NCBI GenBank assembly: GCA_015064085.1
Contig: SVSX01000002.1
Coordinates: forward strand, 28,829-92,828
From: Oscillospiraceae bacterium
GTDB taxonomy: Bacteria; Bacillota; Clostridia; Oscillospirales; CAG-272
Direction: 5' to 3'
DNA length: 64,000 nt
Below the pieces are notes generated by a model that did no database searches, was not told the DNA's origin, and saw only the letters and a program-made list of their open reading frames with translations. Positions 9,037 through 19,387 of the stretch are shown here, piece by piece. Position 1 is the first letter of the stretch. The number at the start of each line of letters is the position of its first letter. Both the position numbers and the translations under genes were made by a program.

Positions 9037-9819
9037 ATGAAGCTTATCGATAAACTTTGGAACTGGGGGCATCTTGAGGGGTCGCACAACGATTGCACAC
9101 CGCTCGACTGCAAAATGACGCCCGAGGAATTCGCGCTTGAGTACGGAATAAAAAATGCCTTTGTGGTGTCTTACGGAGGGAATATCCGTCCGCCGTTTAT
9201 GGATCTTGCAAACAGATTTTCCTGTCTCAAGGAAATAAAATGGTCGGTGCTTGGTGACGCAAGTACCCCTTTGCCCGAGTCGGAGCTCGGAAATACCGAC
9301 GACATTATTGATGCTTTGGAGTCTAAGGCGAATATTACGGGTGGGGTAGTGGACGATTTCTTTTCTCCTCAGCGTATGGAGCGCTTTACGCCCGAGGTGC
9401 TTAAGAAGATCAAGAACAAGCTCAATGAAAAGGGCTTGGATTTCTGGTGCGTTCTCTATGATCATCAGATGGAGCTCGAGCTTGAAAAATATATGGATTG
9501 CTTTGACGGCGTGACCTTTTGGCTGTGGGGCTGTGACAAGATCAATGATATGGAGTACCATTTGGAGAAAATTTTCGCTCTGGTAAAGGATAAGCCTCTG
9601 ATGCTGGGAATCTATCTTTGGGATTACAAGGGAGGCAATGGTGGAAATCCAATGGATCCCGTTTTGTTTGAAGCACAGCTTGCGAGATACTTTGAGCTGT
9701 TGAAAAACGGCAGAGCTGACGGCGTTATATTCTGCTCGAGCACTGTTGGAGACGCAGATCTTGAATCGAACAGGATATTGAAAAGATATCTGCGCGACAA
9801 CGGTGATCTCGAGATATAA
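9037..9819 (+). CDS. Hypothetical protein, possibly TIM-barrel-like
   Basis: 260-aa ORF with agaggtgg SD; motifs WCVLYDHQ, GVTFWLWGC, LGIYLWDY. Confidence 0.7.
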   Translation: MKLIDKLWNWGHLEGSHNDCTPLDCKMTPEEFALEYGIKNAFVVSYGGNIRPPFMDLANRFSCLKEIKWSVLGDASTPLPESELGNTDDIIDALESKANITGGVVDDFFSPQRMERFTPEVLKKIKNKLNEKGLDFWCVLYDHQMELELEKYMDCFDGVTFWLWGCDKINDMEYHLEKIFALVKDKPLMLGIYLWDYKGGNGGNPMDPVLFEAQLARYFELLKNGRADGVIFCSSTVGDADLESNRILKRYLRDNGDLEI

Positions 9820-9928
9820 GCCTGAGCCCAAAAAGCTTTTAAAAATAGATGTATCCTATTGCTATTTGGAAATTATTATGATATAATTGTTTCAATAAAA
9901 CACATTTTGTTGAAGTATTGGAGGATTT

Positions 9929-11155
9929 ATGAAAAAAGTATTGAAGCTTTATACCGATACCCCCTTGATCCTGCGTATCGCGATCGGGCTTGTAATAGGT
10001 ATATGCCTCGGAATTTTCCTGCCTAAAGCGACCTTTGTTGAAATTTTTGGCAACGTATTTGTGGGCGCACTCAAGGCTATCGCACCAATTCTGGTGTTTA
10101 TTCTTGTTATCGCGTCACTCTCAAGCGCGGGTAAGGGAATAGGTAAGCGATTCGGAACTGTCATCTTCTTTTATATTCTGACTACCTTTCTCGCGGCTGC
10201 TTGTGCTGTTCTCGCATCGTTTATCTTTAAGGTGAAAGTGCCGCTAACGATCGCTCCCGAGCTTAACTCCGCTCCCACGGGACTTGGCGAGGTCTTTAGC
10301 GCTTTGCTTGGGAATATGGTCGCAAACCCTATTTCGGCTATAATTAACGGCAACTATATCGGAATTCTCACCTGGGCAGTCATTCTTGGTCTCGCGCTCC
10401 GTCAGATAGCGTCGGACGGTACAAAGGAGATGCTTACGAATCTTTCCGACGCCGTTTCACGTGTGGTCGGTTGGGTAATTCAGCTTGCCCCGTTCGGCAT
10501 TATGGGATTGGTATTTTCATCTGTCAGTGAGTACGGCTTGAATATCTTCCTTGATTACGGAAAGCTTCTGCTTGTTCTTGTGGGATGTATGCTTTTTGTG
10601 GCGCTTGTTATCGACCCTTTGGTCGTTGGCATATCCCTTCGCCGCAACCCCTATCCGCTTGTATTCAGATGCTTCCGCGAGTCGGGGATCACCGCCTTTT
10701 TCACAAGAAGCTCGGCGGCAAATATACCTGTCAATATGAGCCTGTGCGGCAAGCTCGGGCTTGACAAGGAGTATTATTCGGTAGCTATTCCTCTCGGCGC
10801 TACCATAAATATGGACGGCGCGGCGACCACCATTACGGTGCTTTCGCTTTCGGCGGGATTCTCTCAGGGAATCGAGATAAACATATTACTTGCGATCCTT
10901 CTTTCCTTTGTTGCTACTCTCGGAGCGTGCGGCGCATCGGGCGTTGCGGGCGGATCGCTCCTGCTCATTCCTATGGCGTGTTCGCTTCTCGGGGTATCTT
11001 CCGACGTGGCGATGCAGATGGTGGGTATCGGATTTATTATCGGCGTTGTTCAGGATTCTCTTGAAACGGCGATCAATTCCTCAGGCGACGTGCTTTTCTG
11101 CGCGACCGCCGAATACCGTGAAAGACTGAAGCGCGGTGAGGAGATACCTAAATAA
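9929..11155 (+). CDS. sstT: Serine/threonine:Na+ symporter (dicarboxylate/amino acid:cation symporter family)
   Basis: IAIGLVIGICLGIF, TRSSAANIPVNM, IPLGATINMDGAA, GIGFIIGVVQDSLETAINSSGDVLF. Confidence 0.88.
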   Translation: MKKVLKLYTDTPLILRIAIGLVIGICLGIFLPKATFVEIFGNVFVGALKAIAPILVFILVIASLSSAGKGIGKRFGTVIFFYILTTFLAAACAVLASFIFKVKVPLTIAPELNSAPTGLGEVFSALLGNMVANPISAIINGNYIGILTWAVILGLALRQIASDGTKEMLTNLSDAVSRVVGWVIQLAPFGIMGLVFSSVSEYGLNIFLDYGKLLLVLVGCMLFVALVIDPLVVGISLRRNPYPLVFRCFRESGITAFFTRSSAANIPVNMSLCGKLGLDKEYYSVAIPLGATINMDGAATTITVLSLSAGFSQGIEINILLAILLSFVATLGACGASGVAGGSLLLIPMACSLLGVSSDVAMQMVGIGFIIGVVQDSLETAINSSGDVLFCATAEYRERLKRGEEIPK

Positions 11156-11190
11156 TTTAATATATATTAATATAATTAACCACAAAAATG

Positions 11191-11228
11191 GGGGCTGTCA
11201 CAAATGTGAATTTGTGACAGCCCCTTTT
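11191..11228 (+). terminator. Terminator/hairpin between convergent genes
   Basis: Perfect 15-bp stem GGGGCTGTCACAAAT-gtga-ATTTGTGACAGCCCC followed by tttt. Confidence 0.85.
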
Positions 11229-11304
11229 AGGGGATAAATGGGATCTTTTTATTTATTTTCGGACTTTTTCGGTCTTGCCAAATGTGACAGCCCCGCGGTC
11301 TTTT

Positions 11305-12744
11305 TTAATGTTTTCTCCAGGCAAAGGGAGAGAAGAGTATCAGCATAGGAATGATCTCAAGTCGACCTACAAGCATTGTCAAAGAAAGGACGATTTTTGA
11401 AAACGCCGAGAAATCGGCAAAATTGCCCACAGGACCGACAGCTCCAAGTCCCGGACCTACGTTGCTTATACAGGTCAGTACCGCCGTGAAGGTGGTTTCA
11501 AAGTCGAATCCGTCTACCGATATAAGCAGTGCGCTTCCGATAAGTACAGTGACGTGGAGGGCGAAATGGCTTGTGGCGTTTCTCACCGTCTCGTCGGGAA
11601 TCGCCTCTCCGTCGAGCTTTACCACGTTTATCGAGCGAGGACGCAGAATGTGCTTGATCTCTCTTCCCATAGTTTTCATTAGAATGATCACGCGCGAGAT
11701 CTTGAGTCCGCCCGCGGTCGATCCCGCACAAGCACCTATCAGGGTGAGGACCAGCAGCAGCATCTTTGAAAATGTGGGCCACAGATCGTAGTTCAGTGTT
11801 ACAAATCCCGTTGTAGAGATGATAGACGTGACCTGGAAGAAGGCTGTTCGAATGCAGCTTTCGAGTCCCGAGAAGCTCTTCGCGATATTAATGGCTATAA
11901 GCAGAGTTGCTGTAAGACAGATCGCAAGATAGCACCTGAGCTCCTCGCTTTTGAAGGCCTCCTTGAATTTTTTTATTAGAATAAAGAAATATATGTTGAA
12001 GTTTATACCGAAGATCATCATAAATATTGCGATGACCCATTCGGCGGCGGGGTTATTATATCCCGCGATAGAGTCGTTAAGCACCGAAAAACCGCCCGTT
12101 CCCGCAGTGGCGAAAGAGGTTACAAGGGCGTCGTAGAGTGGAAGTCCGCAGAGGCAGAGGGCAATTACCTGAATCGTAGTAAGAACAAAGTATATGCCAT
12201 AGAGTATAAGGGCGGTCTGCTTCATTTTCGGAACGAGCTTACCCTTTTGCGGTCCGGGTACTTCGGCTCGCATAAGGTAGTTGGTCTCTCCGCCCGCAGA
12301 GGGGAGGATCGCGAGAATAAATACCAGAACACCCATACCGCCTATCCAGTGAGTAAAGCTTCGCCAGAAGAGAATACCTTTTGGAAGTGACTCTATCTCT
12401 CTGAGTATAGTCGAGCCTGTGGTGGTAAATCCCGACACCGTTTCAAAAAGGGCGTCAATAAAATTCGGTATAGCTCCGCTGATAACGAAGGGAAGCGCAC
12501 CGAATAGCGAGAGGAGTATCCAGCCTGCCGCAACGGTAACGAAGCCCTCTTTCGTGTAAAACTTAATATTTTTTGGCTTGATGCATACAAAGGGGATCGA
12601 TATCGCGAATAGTAGGACAGCCGTTATCAGAAACGGCGTGATGCTTTCGCTGTATATGAGTGACACACCCATAGGTAGAAGCAGGAGGACACCCTCTATA
12701 AGCAGGAAGACACTGAGAAGATATCGTATCATTTTGAAGTTCAT
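11305..12744 (-). CDS. trkH: TrkH-family potassium uptake protein
   Basis: SGFTTTGST, GGMGVLVF, TAGTGGFS, GACAGSTAGGLKISR. Confidence 0.92.
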   Translation of the reverse strand: MNFKMIRYLLSVFLLIEGVLLLLPMGVSLIYSESITPFLITAVLLFAISIPFVCIKPKNIKFYTKEGFVTVAAGWILLSLFGALPFVISGAIPNFIDALFETVSGFTTTGSTILREIESLPKGILFWRSFTHWIGGMGVLVFILAILPSAGGETNYLMRAEVPGPQKGKLVPKMKQTALILYGIYFVLTTIQVIALCLCGLPLYDALVTSFATAGTGGFSVLNDSIAGYNNPAAEWVIAIFMMIFGINFNIYFFILIKKFKEAFKSEELRCYLAICLTATLLIAINIAKSFSGLESCIRTAFFQVTSIISTTGFVTLNYDLWPTFSKMLLLVLTLIGACAGSTAGGLKISRVIILMKTMGREIKHILRPRSINVVKLDGEAIPDETVRNATSHFALHVTVLIGSALLISVDGFDFETTFTAVLTCISNVGPGLGAVGPVGNFADFSAFSKIVLSLTMLVGRLEIIPMLILFSPFAWRKH

Positions 12745-14099
12745 TATCTGAGTATCTCCTTAAGACCCTTGATTTGGGGGGCGGTGGTGACAACAACAAC
12801 GGTATCTCCCGCTCCGATAGTGTCGTTACCCGAGGGGATAACGACCTTTTCATTCTGAAGGATGCAGGCTATAAGTACGCCCTCGCGGAGCTTCAGCTCC
12901 TTAAGAGGAACGTCGGTAAGTCCGTTGATGCGGGATTTTACCGAAAACTCGAGGATCTCGACCCTGTCACCGAGAAGTCTATGGAGTGACTCGATTTCAG
13001 AACCGCGCACACCCGAGAGGGATCTGATATATTTGAGAATATATACGGCGGTCGATGACTTGGGGGAGACAATGCTGTCGAGTCCCACCTGACTGAAAAG
13101 CTCGATATATGGAATGGCGCGTATCATAGTCACGATCTTGTTTGTGTTCTGGGTCTTTGCGTACATCGATACGATAGCGTTTTCCTCGTCGATATCCGAA
13201 AGGGCAAGAAAGGCGTCTGTCTTGTCGAGCCCCTCCTCAAGGAGAAGCTCCTGCTTTGTTCCGTCATCACAGACCACAGTGCAGCTGAACTGCTCGGCAA
13301 GCTCTCTGCAAAGCTCCTTGTTCTTTTCGATAACAGTGGATTGTATCTTTCCGCGCTTTAAGAGATTTTGAAGATAATATGTCGTTCTTCCGCCTCCCAC
13401 TATAAGCACGTTCTTTACGGGATTTTTATATGCGCCTATCGCCTTGAAGAATTTTGTGATGTCGTCCTCGGTTGCGGTAACGCAGATGGTGTCACCCTTC
13501 TGAATACTGAAAAGACCCGTGGGGATATATGCCTTTCCGTCACGGAGAACGGCACAGATCAGAAATCTTATGTTGAGCTTGATTCTCAGCTCATTGAGGG
13601 TCACGTTGCAGATGGGAGAGTCCTCGGGTACGAGATACTGAGCCACCTCGACTCTGCCCTTGCAGAAGGTATCGAGCTTAGTTGCCGCGGGGAAGCGGAG
13701 AGTGCTGTATATCTCCTTAGCCACAGCCAGCTCGGGGTTTATGGTAAGCGATAGGTTGAGGTCCTTTTTCATAAGCTGCATAAGCTCGGAATATTCGGGG
13801 TTGCGCACTCGCGCTATAGTGTTCTTGACACCGAGCTTTTTTGCCGCGAGACAGCAGAGAATGTTGATCTCGTCGCTCGAGGTCACGGCGATAAGAAGGT
13901 CTGCCTTCTCCACGTCGGCTTTTTTCAGCACAGAAAGCTCAGCGCCGTTGCCCATAACGCCGAAGACGTCGCATTTATTTGATATCTCTGTCAGCGCCGA
14001 CAGTGAAGAATCAACAACTGTTATGTTGTGGTGCTCCTCCATAAGCTGATAGCAGATCGACGCACCGACCGTTCCGCATCCTACAATGACGATATTCAT
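12744..14099 (-). CDS. trkA: Trk system potassium transport protein TrkA (two RCK modules)
   Basis: MNIVIVGCGTVGASICYQL Rossmann start plus a second NVLIVGGGRTTYYL; abuts trkH. Confidence 0.93.
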   Translation of the reverse strand: MNIVIVGCGTVGASICYQLMEEHHNITVVDSSLSALTEISNKCDVFGVMGNGAELSVLKKADVEKADLLIAVTSSDEINILCCLAAKKLGVKNTIARVRNPEYSELMQLMKKDLNLSLTINPELAVAKEIYSTLRFPAATKLDTFCKGRVEVAQYLVPEDSPICNVTLNELRIKLNIRFLICAVLRDGKAYIPTGLFSIQKGDTICVTATEDDITKFFKAIGAYKNPVKNVLIVGGGRTTYYLQNLLKRGKIQSTVIEKNKELCRELAEQFSCTVVCDDGTKQELLLEEGLDKTDAFLALSDIDEENAIVSMYAKTQNTNKIVTMIRAIPYIELFSQVGLDSIVSPKSSTAVYILKYIRSLSGVRGSEIESLHRLLGDRVEILEFSVKSRINGLTDVPLKELKLREGVLIACILQNEKVVIPSGNDTIGAGDTVVVVTTAPQIKGLKEILR

Positions 14100-14183
14100 A
14101 AAAAAACCTCCTACGCTTATTTAACTATAATTATAACACCTTTTTTTGATTTTTTCAATACAATTCGAAAATAATATAAAAAC

Positions 14184-14218
14184 AGTGCCGTTCAAAAATG
14201 AGCGGCACTGCTTTTAAT
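14184..14218 (-). terminator. Terminator of GH127 gene
   Basis: CAGTGCCG ttcaaaaatgag CGGCACTG with flanking A/T runs. Confidence 0.8.
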
Positions 14219-14231
14219 GTATATGCGTATT

Positions 14232-16046
14232 TTACTTTACAAAGTGCCAGACCTGCATCTCGCACTCGCCTCTGTTAGCAAAGGCATAATAGGGAATGAG
14301 GGTGGCTTTTGTCTCCTCAAGAAGCTCTTTTCTCTCGCGGTAAAGGGGAGCGTTTTCCTCCTTTTTGCGCCTGTACGCCTTGATCTTAAGAGTCGGCACG
14401 CCGAGTGTCGGATGAATACCCTCCTCAAATCCTGCGCCGCCGTCGAGTCTTATATCGCGTATCATCTCGCCGTTGTCTGCGCTTTCCATACAGTATACCA
14501 CAGGTCCTCTCATAACGGCGTATCTTCCGCAGTCGAAGATCGCCTCGGGTCTTGCCTCGATAAATACCGTGGGCATACCGAGATCAAGGCTGAGGGTCTC
14601 TCCGTCACTGAGGTCAAAATATGCGTATCCCTTTGTAGTCTCGCCCGTGTAGCTCTTGCACCAATAGGGTATTCTGACGGCAACCTTAAGAGCGCTTCCG
14701 TTGACAGTAAGCTCAAGCTTACCGCTCTCGGGGAAGTTGGTCTTTTGTGTCACCTTTATTTTTTTTCCGCCGACCACGGTCTCGGTCTCACTGTTCATAT
14801 ACTGATGAACAAAGAGCGTGTCATCACTCGCCGAGTAAAGGAAATTACCTATTGAGGCGATAAATCTCAGAATGTTGGGAGGACAGCAGGAGCAGTCGAA
14901 TACCTCCTTGCGTGTCGTGCTCGGGAAGTGTATTGTTCTTGACGAGTCGGACGCGCTGACGTCACGCTTGTTCATATATGGAATTATCTCAAGAGGATTT
15001 TCGTAGAAGAAGGAGCGTCCGTCAAGTGAAACCGAGGACAAAAATCCGTTGTAGATGACTCTTTCTATAGTGTCGGAGTATTTTGAGTTAGCATCGAATT
15101 TCAACATTCTGTTGGCGAAAAGGGCAAGTCCAAGGGCGGCACAGCTCTCTGTGTAGGCGAGAATGTTTGAGAGATCGTAATCCACGGTGAATGCCTCTCC
15201 CACAGAGGAAGAGCCGATACCGCCCGTGATGTACATTCTCTTTGTTATTATATTCTCAAATAGCGTTTCGCAAGCCTCAAAAAGCTCCTTGTCGCCTGTG
15301 TGGTAGGCAAGATCAGCCATTCCGCAGAAAAGATACACGGCACGGACCGCGTGGCCTTCAGCTGTTGTCTGCTCTCTTACGGGCAGGTGTGATTGACTGT
15401 AGCGCGGGTTGCTTGACTCGACTGAGCATCCCCTCTTGTCGATAAAGTGCTTTGCGAGAGCGAGATGCTTCTCGTTTCCCGTGACCTCGTAAAGCTTCAG
15501 AAGTGCCAACTCGATCTCCTCGTGTCCGGGGGTGAAAAATCCCGTGTCGGCGTCGGTCACAAAGCGCTTCTCAATATAGTCGACGTAGTCGCACATAAGC
15601 TCGAGAAATCTCCTCTTTCCGGTGGCGTTTGCGTAGGCTATAGCCGCCTCAATGAGGTGACCCGCGCAGTAGAGCTCGTGCCAATTTCTCGTGGTAAATA
15701 TCTTGTCGGGCTCGACGGTTATGAAATAGGAGTTGAAATAGCCGTTGTCAAGTCTGTTCTTTTCAATGAGTGAGACCACCTTGTCAATGACCGCCTCGGC
15801 TTCGGGCAGCGGAGCTTCCTCCAAAAGATAGGCAACGCCCTCTATCCATTTCGCCACGTCGGAGTCCCAGAAGATATGGGGCTTCAGGGGATCGCCCTCC
15901 TTCCAGTTGCACTCAAATGCGTCAAAGCGTCCCGTTTCCTTGAAGCGATCGTAAACCGCACCAACGGTGACGTTTCTCAGCATATCCTGCTTTTGTTTCC
16001 AAAATCCGTCGGTTATTTTTGTGCGTGAAAAGTCTACGGTGTTCAT
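14232..16046 (-). CDS. GH127 family glycoside hydrolase (beta-L-arabinofuranosidase type)
   Basis: WIEGVAYLLEE, ELYCAGHLIEAAIAYANATGKRRFL, YITGGIGSSSVGEAFT, FDCSCCPPNILRFIASIGNFLYS. Confidence 0.93.
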   Translation of the reverse strand: MNTVDFSRTKITDGFWKQKQDMLRNVTVGAVYDRFKETGRFDAFECNWKEGDPLKPHIFWDSDVAKWIEGVAYLLEEAPLPEAEAVIDKVVSLIEKNRLDNGYFNSYFITVEPDKIFTTRNWHELYCAGHLIEAAIAYANATGKRRFLELMCDYVDYIEKRFVTDADTGFFTPGHEEIELALLKLYEVTGNEKHLALAKHFIDKRGCSVESSNPRYSQSHLPVREQTTAEGHAVRAVYLFCGMADLAYHTGDKELFEACETLFENIITKRMYITGGIGSSSVGEAFTVDYDLSNILAYTESCAALGLALFANRMLKFDANSKYSDTIERVIYNGFLSSVSLDGRSFFYENPLEIIPYMNKRDVSASDSSRTIHFPSTTRKEVFDCSCCPPNILRFIASIGNFLYSASDDTLFVHQYMNSETETVVGGKKIKVTQKTNFPESGKLELTVNGSALKVAVRIPYWCKSYTGETTKGYAYFDLSDGETLSLDLGMPTVFIEARPEAIFDCGRYAVMRGPVVYCMESADNGEMIRDIRLDGGAGFEEGIHPTLGVPTLKIKAYRRKKEENAPLYRERKELLEETKATLIPYYAFANRGECEMQVWHFVK

Positions 16047-16167
16047 AAAAAACCTCCTGAAATTCGAATTAAAGCTTGAAAATAAAAGCTTTTTATGGTA
16101 AAATTATATCAAATAGACAAGTTGCCTTCAACCTACACAGAACGAGAAAAGGAGCAAAAATCCGACT

Positions 16168-16941
16168 ATGTACGAAAGCGTTGAATTTGTTAACGGCGGG
16201 AAGTTCACCTCGCGGGGAGTCTGGAAGCATCCCGAAAGAAGGATAGACACAACCGAAATAATTATTGTAACAATGGGAAAGATATATATAGCCCTTGACG
16301 GAGTAGAATACGAGCTCGGTGTCGGAGACGTGCTGAGGATACCTGCGGGAGTGCTTCACGGAGGCACGAGGGAGAGCAGTGAAACTGTGTCCTTCTATTG
16401 GCTTCACTTCAAGGGCGGAGACAGTGAGAGCCTTCCTCCCGTCCTCTCAAGACCCGAAAGTATATATCAGGCGGAGCTTCTGGCAAGGCAGATACTTCAT
16501 TATTCCAATACCGAGGGCTATCCGAGGCAGTGCGGTACTCTGCTTTTGCGGGTACTGCTCGTTGAGCTCGGGTATGCCAGAGTAGGAGACGAAAGCAGTG
16601 GCTATAAACTCTACTGTGAGATAAAGGAGTGGGTCAGGGCAAATTGCGATATGCCGATAAAGGTATCGGACGTGGCAGAGCGCTTCAGCTATAATTCCGA
16701 TTACGTCAACAGAGTGTTCAAAAGATATTATAAAGACGGTCTCAAGGCGTATATAGATCAAATGAAGATGCAGAGGATAAAGCACGACCTCGTCTGTACA
16801 GATATGCCCCTGAAGGAGCTCGCGCAGAAATACGGCTTTTCGGAATACAAGTATTTTCTTAAATATTTCAAGTACCACGAGGGGGCAACTCCAAGGGAGT
16901 ACACCCGCGCGTATTATAATATACATACCAATACCAAGTAG
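16168..16941 (+). CDS. AraC-family transcriptional regulator
   Basis: SDVAERFSYNSDYVNRVFKRYYKDGLKAYIDQMKMQRIKHDL...KYGFSEYKYFLKYFKYHEGATPREY; divergent from GH127. Confidence 0.9.
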   Translation: MYESVEFVNGGKFTSRGVWKHPERRIDTTEIIIVTMGKIYIALDGVEYELGVGDVLRIPAGVLHGGTRESSETVSFYWLHFKGGDSESLPPVLSRPESIYQAELLARQILHYSNTEGYPRQCGTLLLRVLLVELGYARVGDESSGYKLYCEIKEWVRANCDMPIKVSDVAERFSYNSDYVNRVFKRYYKDGLKAYIDQMKMQRIKHDLVCTDMPLKELAQKYGFSEYKYFLKYFKYHEGATPREYTRAYYNIHTNTK

Positions 16942-17089
16942 TTCACATAAAATTAACAATTGTAATTTCCAAATTGTCCTTGTAAAACGACTTGATTTGT
17001 GATAAAATTTAGTAAAATCGGGGTAAAAGGTTTGTTTGAGAGATCAGGCAAAAACCTTACTCACTATTGCACAAAAACGGAGGCACACT

Positions 17090-18478
17090 ATGGTACAAAA
17101 TGACGAAAAAGTGTACGGCGTATCAAAGGAAAGACTTGAGCTTCTTTTTGACGTCGGAACATTTGTCGAGCTTGGCGCATACACAAGACGCCCCACCTCG
17201 CCCGAGGAGTACGAAAGCGTTGTTTGCGGCTACGGAGCAGTTGACGGAAAGCTTGTTTTCGCCTTTGCTCAGGATAGCGGAAGAACAAAGGGCGCGTTTG
17301 GAGAACGCCACGCAAGAAAGATTGCCGATATGTATTCATTGGCAGTGAAGAACGGAGCGCCTGTTGTGGGCGTGTTTGACAGCGCGGGAGCAGTGGTATA
17401 TGACGGAGCGTCGGCGCTCGCGGCATACGGAAAGGTAATGAAATGTGTTTCCGACGCGTCGGGAGTTATCCCTCAGATCGCAGTGATCGACGGCGTTTGC
17501 GGCGGCTCTGCGGCTGTTATCGCTTCGATGTTCGACCTTACGGTAACTATCGAAAATAAATCAAAGCTTTACGTTAACTCTCCCTTTGCTGTGGGAGATG
17601 AAATACTGAAGAAGGGCTTTTCTTCGGCGAACGGACTTTCCGCCGCTGAAAAGGCGACCGAGGCTGATGCCTTCGCATACGTCAAGCAGCTTCTCGGAAT
17701 GCTTCCTCAGAACAATGCAGAGGGCGCGGTCATAAACGACCTTACCGACGACATAAACAGACTCGTTGGATTTGATGCCGAGAGCTATGATCCCGAGGCA
17801 CTTATGGCTCAGCTTTCCGATAACGGCAGATTTGTCAGAGTATATAAGGACTACGCCGAGAACCTTTGCGCGGGCTTTGCCGTATTCGGCGGAGTTGCGG
17901 CGGGCGTGGTCGCCTCCGACCCCAAGAATGGCGGAGTTCTCGATATAAACGCGGCAAGAGTTGCCGCAAAGCTCGTCTCCTTCTGCGACAGCTTCTCGAT
18001 CCCCGTGGTAACGCTTGTTAACAGCGAGGGACTCGACGTAAGCGCAGAGGCAGAAGGCGCGTCCTACGCATCCGAGCTTTCAAGACTTGCTATGGCTTAC
18101 GCATCGGCAGAGAACGCAAAGCTCACTGTCGTTATGGGCAAGGCTTACGGTGCGGCATTCACGCTGCTTGGCTCGAAGTCGGTAGGCGCGGATATGGCAT
18201 ACGCTCTTGAGGGCGCGGCTATAAGCGTTCTTTCCCCCGAGGCATCGGTTGCCTTTGTTTGGAACGACAAGGTCGGCAAGGACGGAGCGACCAGAGAAGA
18301 GGTCGAGGCAGAGTGGAAGGAAAAGTGCGCGTCGGCTGCCGAGGCGGCTGAGCGAGGCGAGATCGATGACGTGATCGAAGCGTCCGAGCTCCGCAAGCGC
18401 ATTTGCGCGGCTCTTTCAATGCTTGCCTTTAAGGCAGAGGGAAAGCCCTCGCGCAGACACGCTGTAATGCCTCTTTAA
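17090..18478 (+). CDS. Biotin-dependent carboxyltransferase (acyl-CoA carboxylase beta / 12S-like)
   Basis: Crotonase-like carboxyltransferase fold: RLELLFDVGTFVELGAY, FAQDSGRTKGAFGERHARKIADMYSLAVKNGAPVVGVFDSAGA; SD ggagg before ATG 17090. Confidence 0.88.
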   Translation: MVQNDEKVYGVSKERLELLFDVGTFVELGAYTRRPTSPEEYESVVCGYGAVDGKLVFAFAQDSGRTKGAFGERHARKIADMYSLAVKNGAPVVGVFDSAGAVVYDGASALAAYGKVMKCVSDASGVIPQIAVIDGVCGGSAAVIASMFDLTVTIENKSKLYVNSPFAVGDEILKKGFSSANGLSAAEKATEADAFAYVKQLLGMLPQNNAEGAVINDLTDDINRLVGFDAESYDPEALMAQLSDNGRFVRVYKDYAENLCAGFAVFGGVAAGVVASDPKNGGVLDINAARVAAKLVSFCDSFSIPVVTLVNSEGLDVSAEAEGASYASELSRLAMAYASAENAKLTVVMGKAYGAAFTLLGSKSVGADMAYALEGAAISVLSPEASVAFVWNDKVGKDGATREEVEAEWKEKCASAAEAAERGEIDDVIEASELRKRICAALSMLAFKAEGKPSRRHAVMPL

Positions 18479-18493
18479 TTCGGAGGTGCTTTT

Positions 18494-18928
18494 ATGAATT
18501 TTGATCTTATGATGTCCGGTATCGCACTGGCAATAAGAGCGGACGGAACTTATGAGCCCTTTTCGGCAGACGCCTTCGCCTACGTCGGACAGATGATGCT
18601 TCTCGGAATGGGCGCTATCTTTGCCGTACTTGCTATCCTTTGGGGTGTACTCACGGTGTTCAAGTTTGTATTTGCCGAGAAACCTATTAAGAAAACACTT
18701 GTTAAGGAAGAGCCAAAAGCTCCCGAGGCTCAGACGACGGTTGTCGAGTCAGTAGAGGAAGCTCCTTGCTCTGAGGCAGACGACGGCGGAGATCAGCTCA
18801 TCGCCGTTATAACAGCCGCCATTGCCGCATACAGAGCGGCAGAAGAACCCGAAGCGGCGGCAACGGGATTCCGCGTTGTGTCCTTCCGCAGAGTGGGCGG
18901 CGGCAACGCGTGGAACACGAGAAAATAA
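18494..18928 (+). CDS. OadG-type gamma subunit of Na+-translocating decarboxylase
   Basis: Single N-terminal TM (MMLLGMGAIFAVLAILWGVLTVFKFVF), acidic tail; operon position. Confidence 0.75.
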   Translation: MNFDLMMSGIALAIRADGTYEPFSADAFAYVGQMMLLGMGAIFAVLAILWGVLTVFKFVFAEKPIKKTLVKEEPKAPEAQTTVVESVEEAPCSEADDGGDQLIAVITAAIAAYRAAEEPEAAATGFRVVSFRRVGGGNAWNTRK

Positions 18929-18954
18929 ATTTTTGAAAGGTTAAGGTTATAATA

Positions 18955-19353
18955 ATGAAAACTTATCTTATTGCCGTTAACGGCGTTACCTATACAGTAG
19001 AGGTACAGGAGGTCGCTTCCGCTGCCTCCGCACCCGTAGCAGCTCCTGCTCCCGCAGCAGCACCCGCACCCGCGGCAGCACCCGCACCCGCAGCAGCACC
19101 CGCTCCCGCGGCAGCACCCAAGGCAACAGGCGCAAAGGGCGCTGTGTCCGTAAAAGCTCCTATGCCCGGCAACGTAGTCAAGGTAAACTGCAAGGCAGGC
19201 GCGGCTGTAAAGAAGGGCGACGTTCTCGTTGTTCTTGAAGCTATGAAGATGGAAAACGATATTTGTGCTCCCGATGACGGAGTAGTCGCAAGCGTTGAGG
19301 TATCTCAGGGCGCATCTGTTGAGACAGACGCAGTTCTCGTAACTCTTAACTGA
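18955..19353 (+). CDS. Biotin carboxyl carrier protein with Ala/Pro linker
   Basis: EAMKMEN biotinylation motif; (APAPAA)n linker. Confidence 0.95.
   Translation: MKTYLIAVNGVTYTVEVQEVASAASAPVAAPAPAAAPAPAAAPAPAAAPAPAAAPKATGAKGAVSVKAPMPGNVVKVNCKAGAAVKKGDVLVVLEAMKMENDICAPDDGVVASVEVSQGASVETDAVLVTLN
19036..19130 (+). repeat. 24-bp-period repeat encoding the APAPAAAP linker
   Basis: gcacccgcacccgcggca/gcagca units repeated. Confidence 0.85.
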
Positions 19354-19387
19354 TTCCTTTGCATAACAAAATCTTTGAAAGGAAACA

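Noticed and set aside
9001-9831. 276-aa minus-strand ORF
   Set aside because: Antisense to the better-supported 9037-9819 ORF, which has an SD and normal composition.
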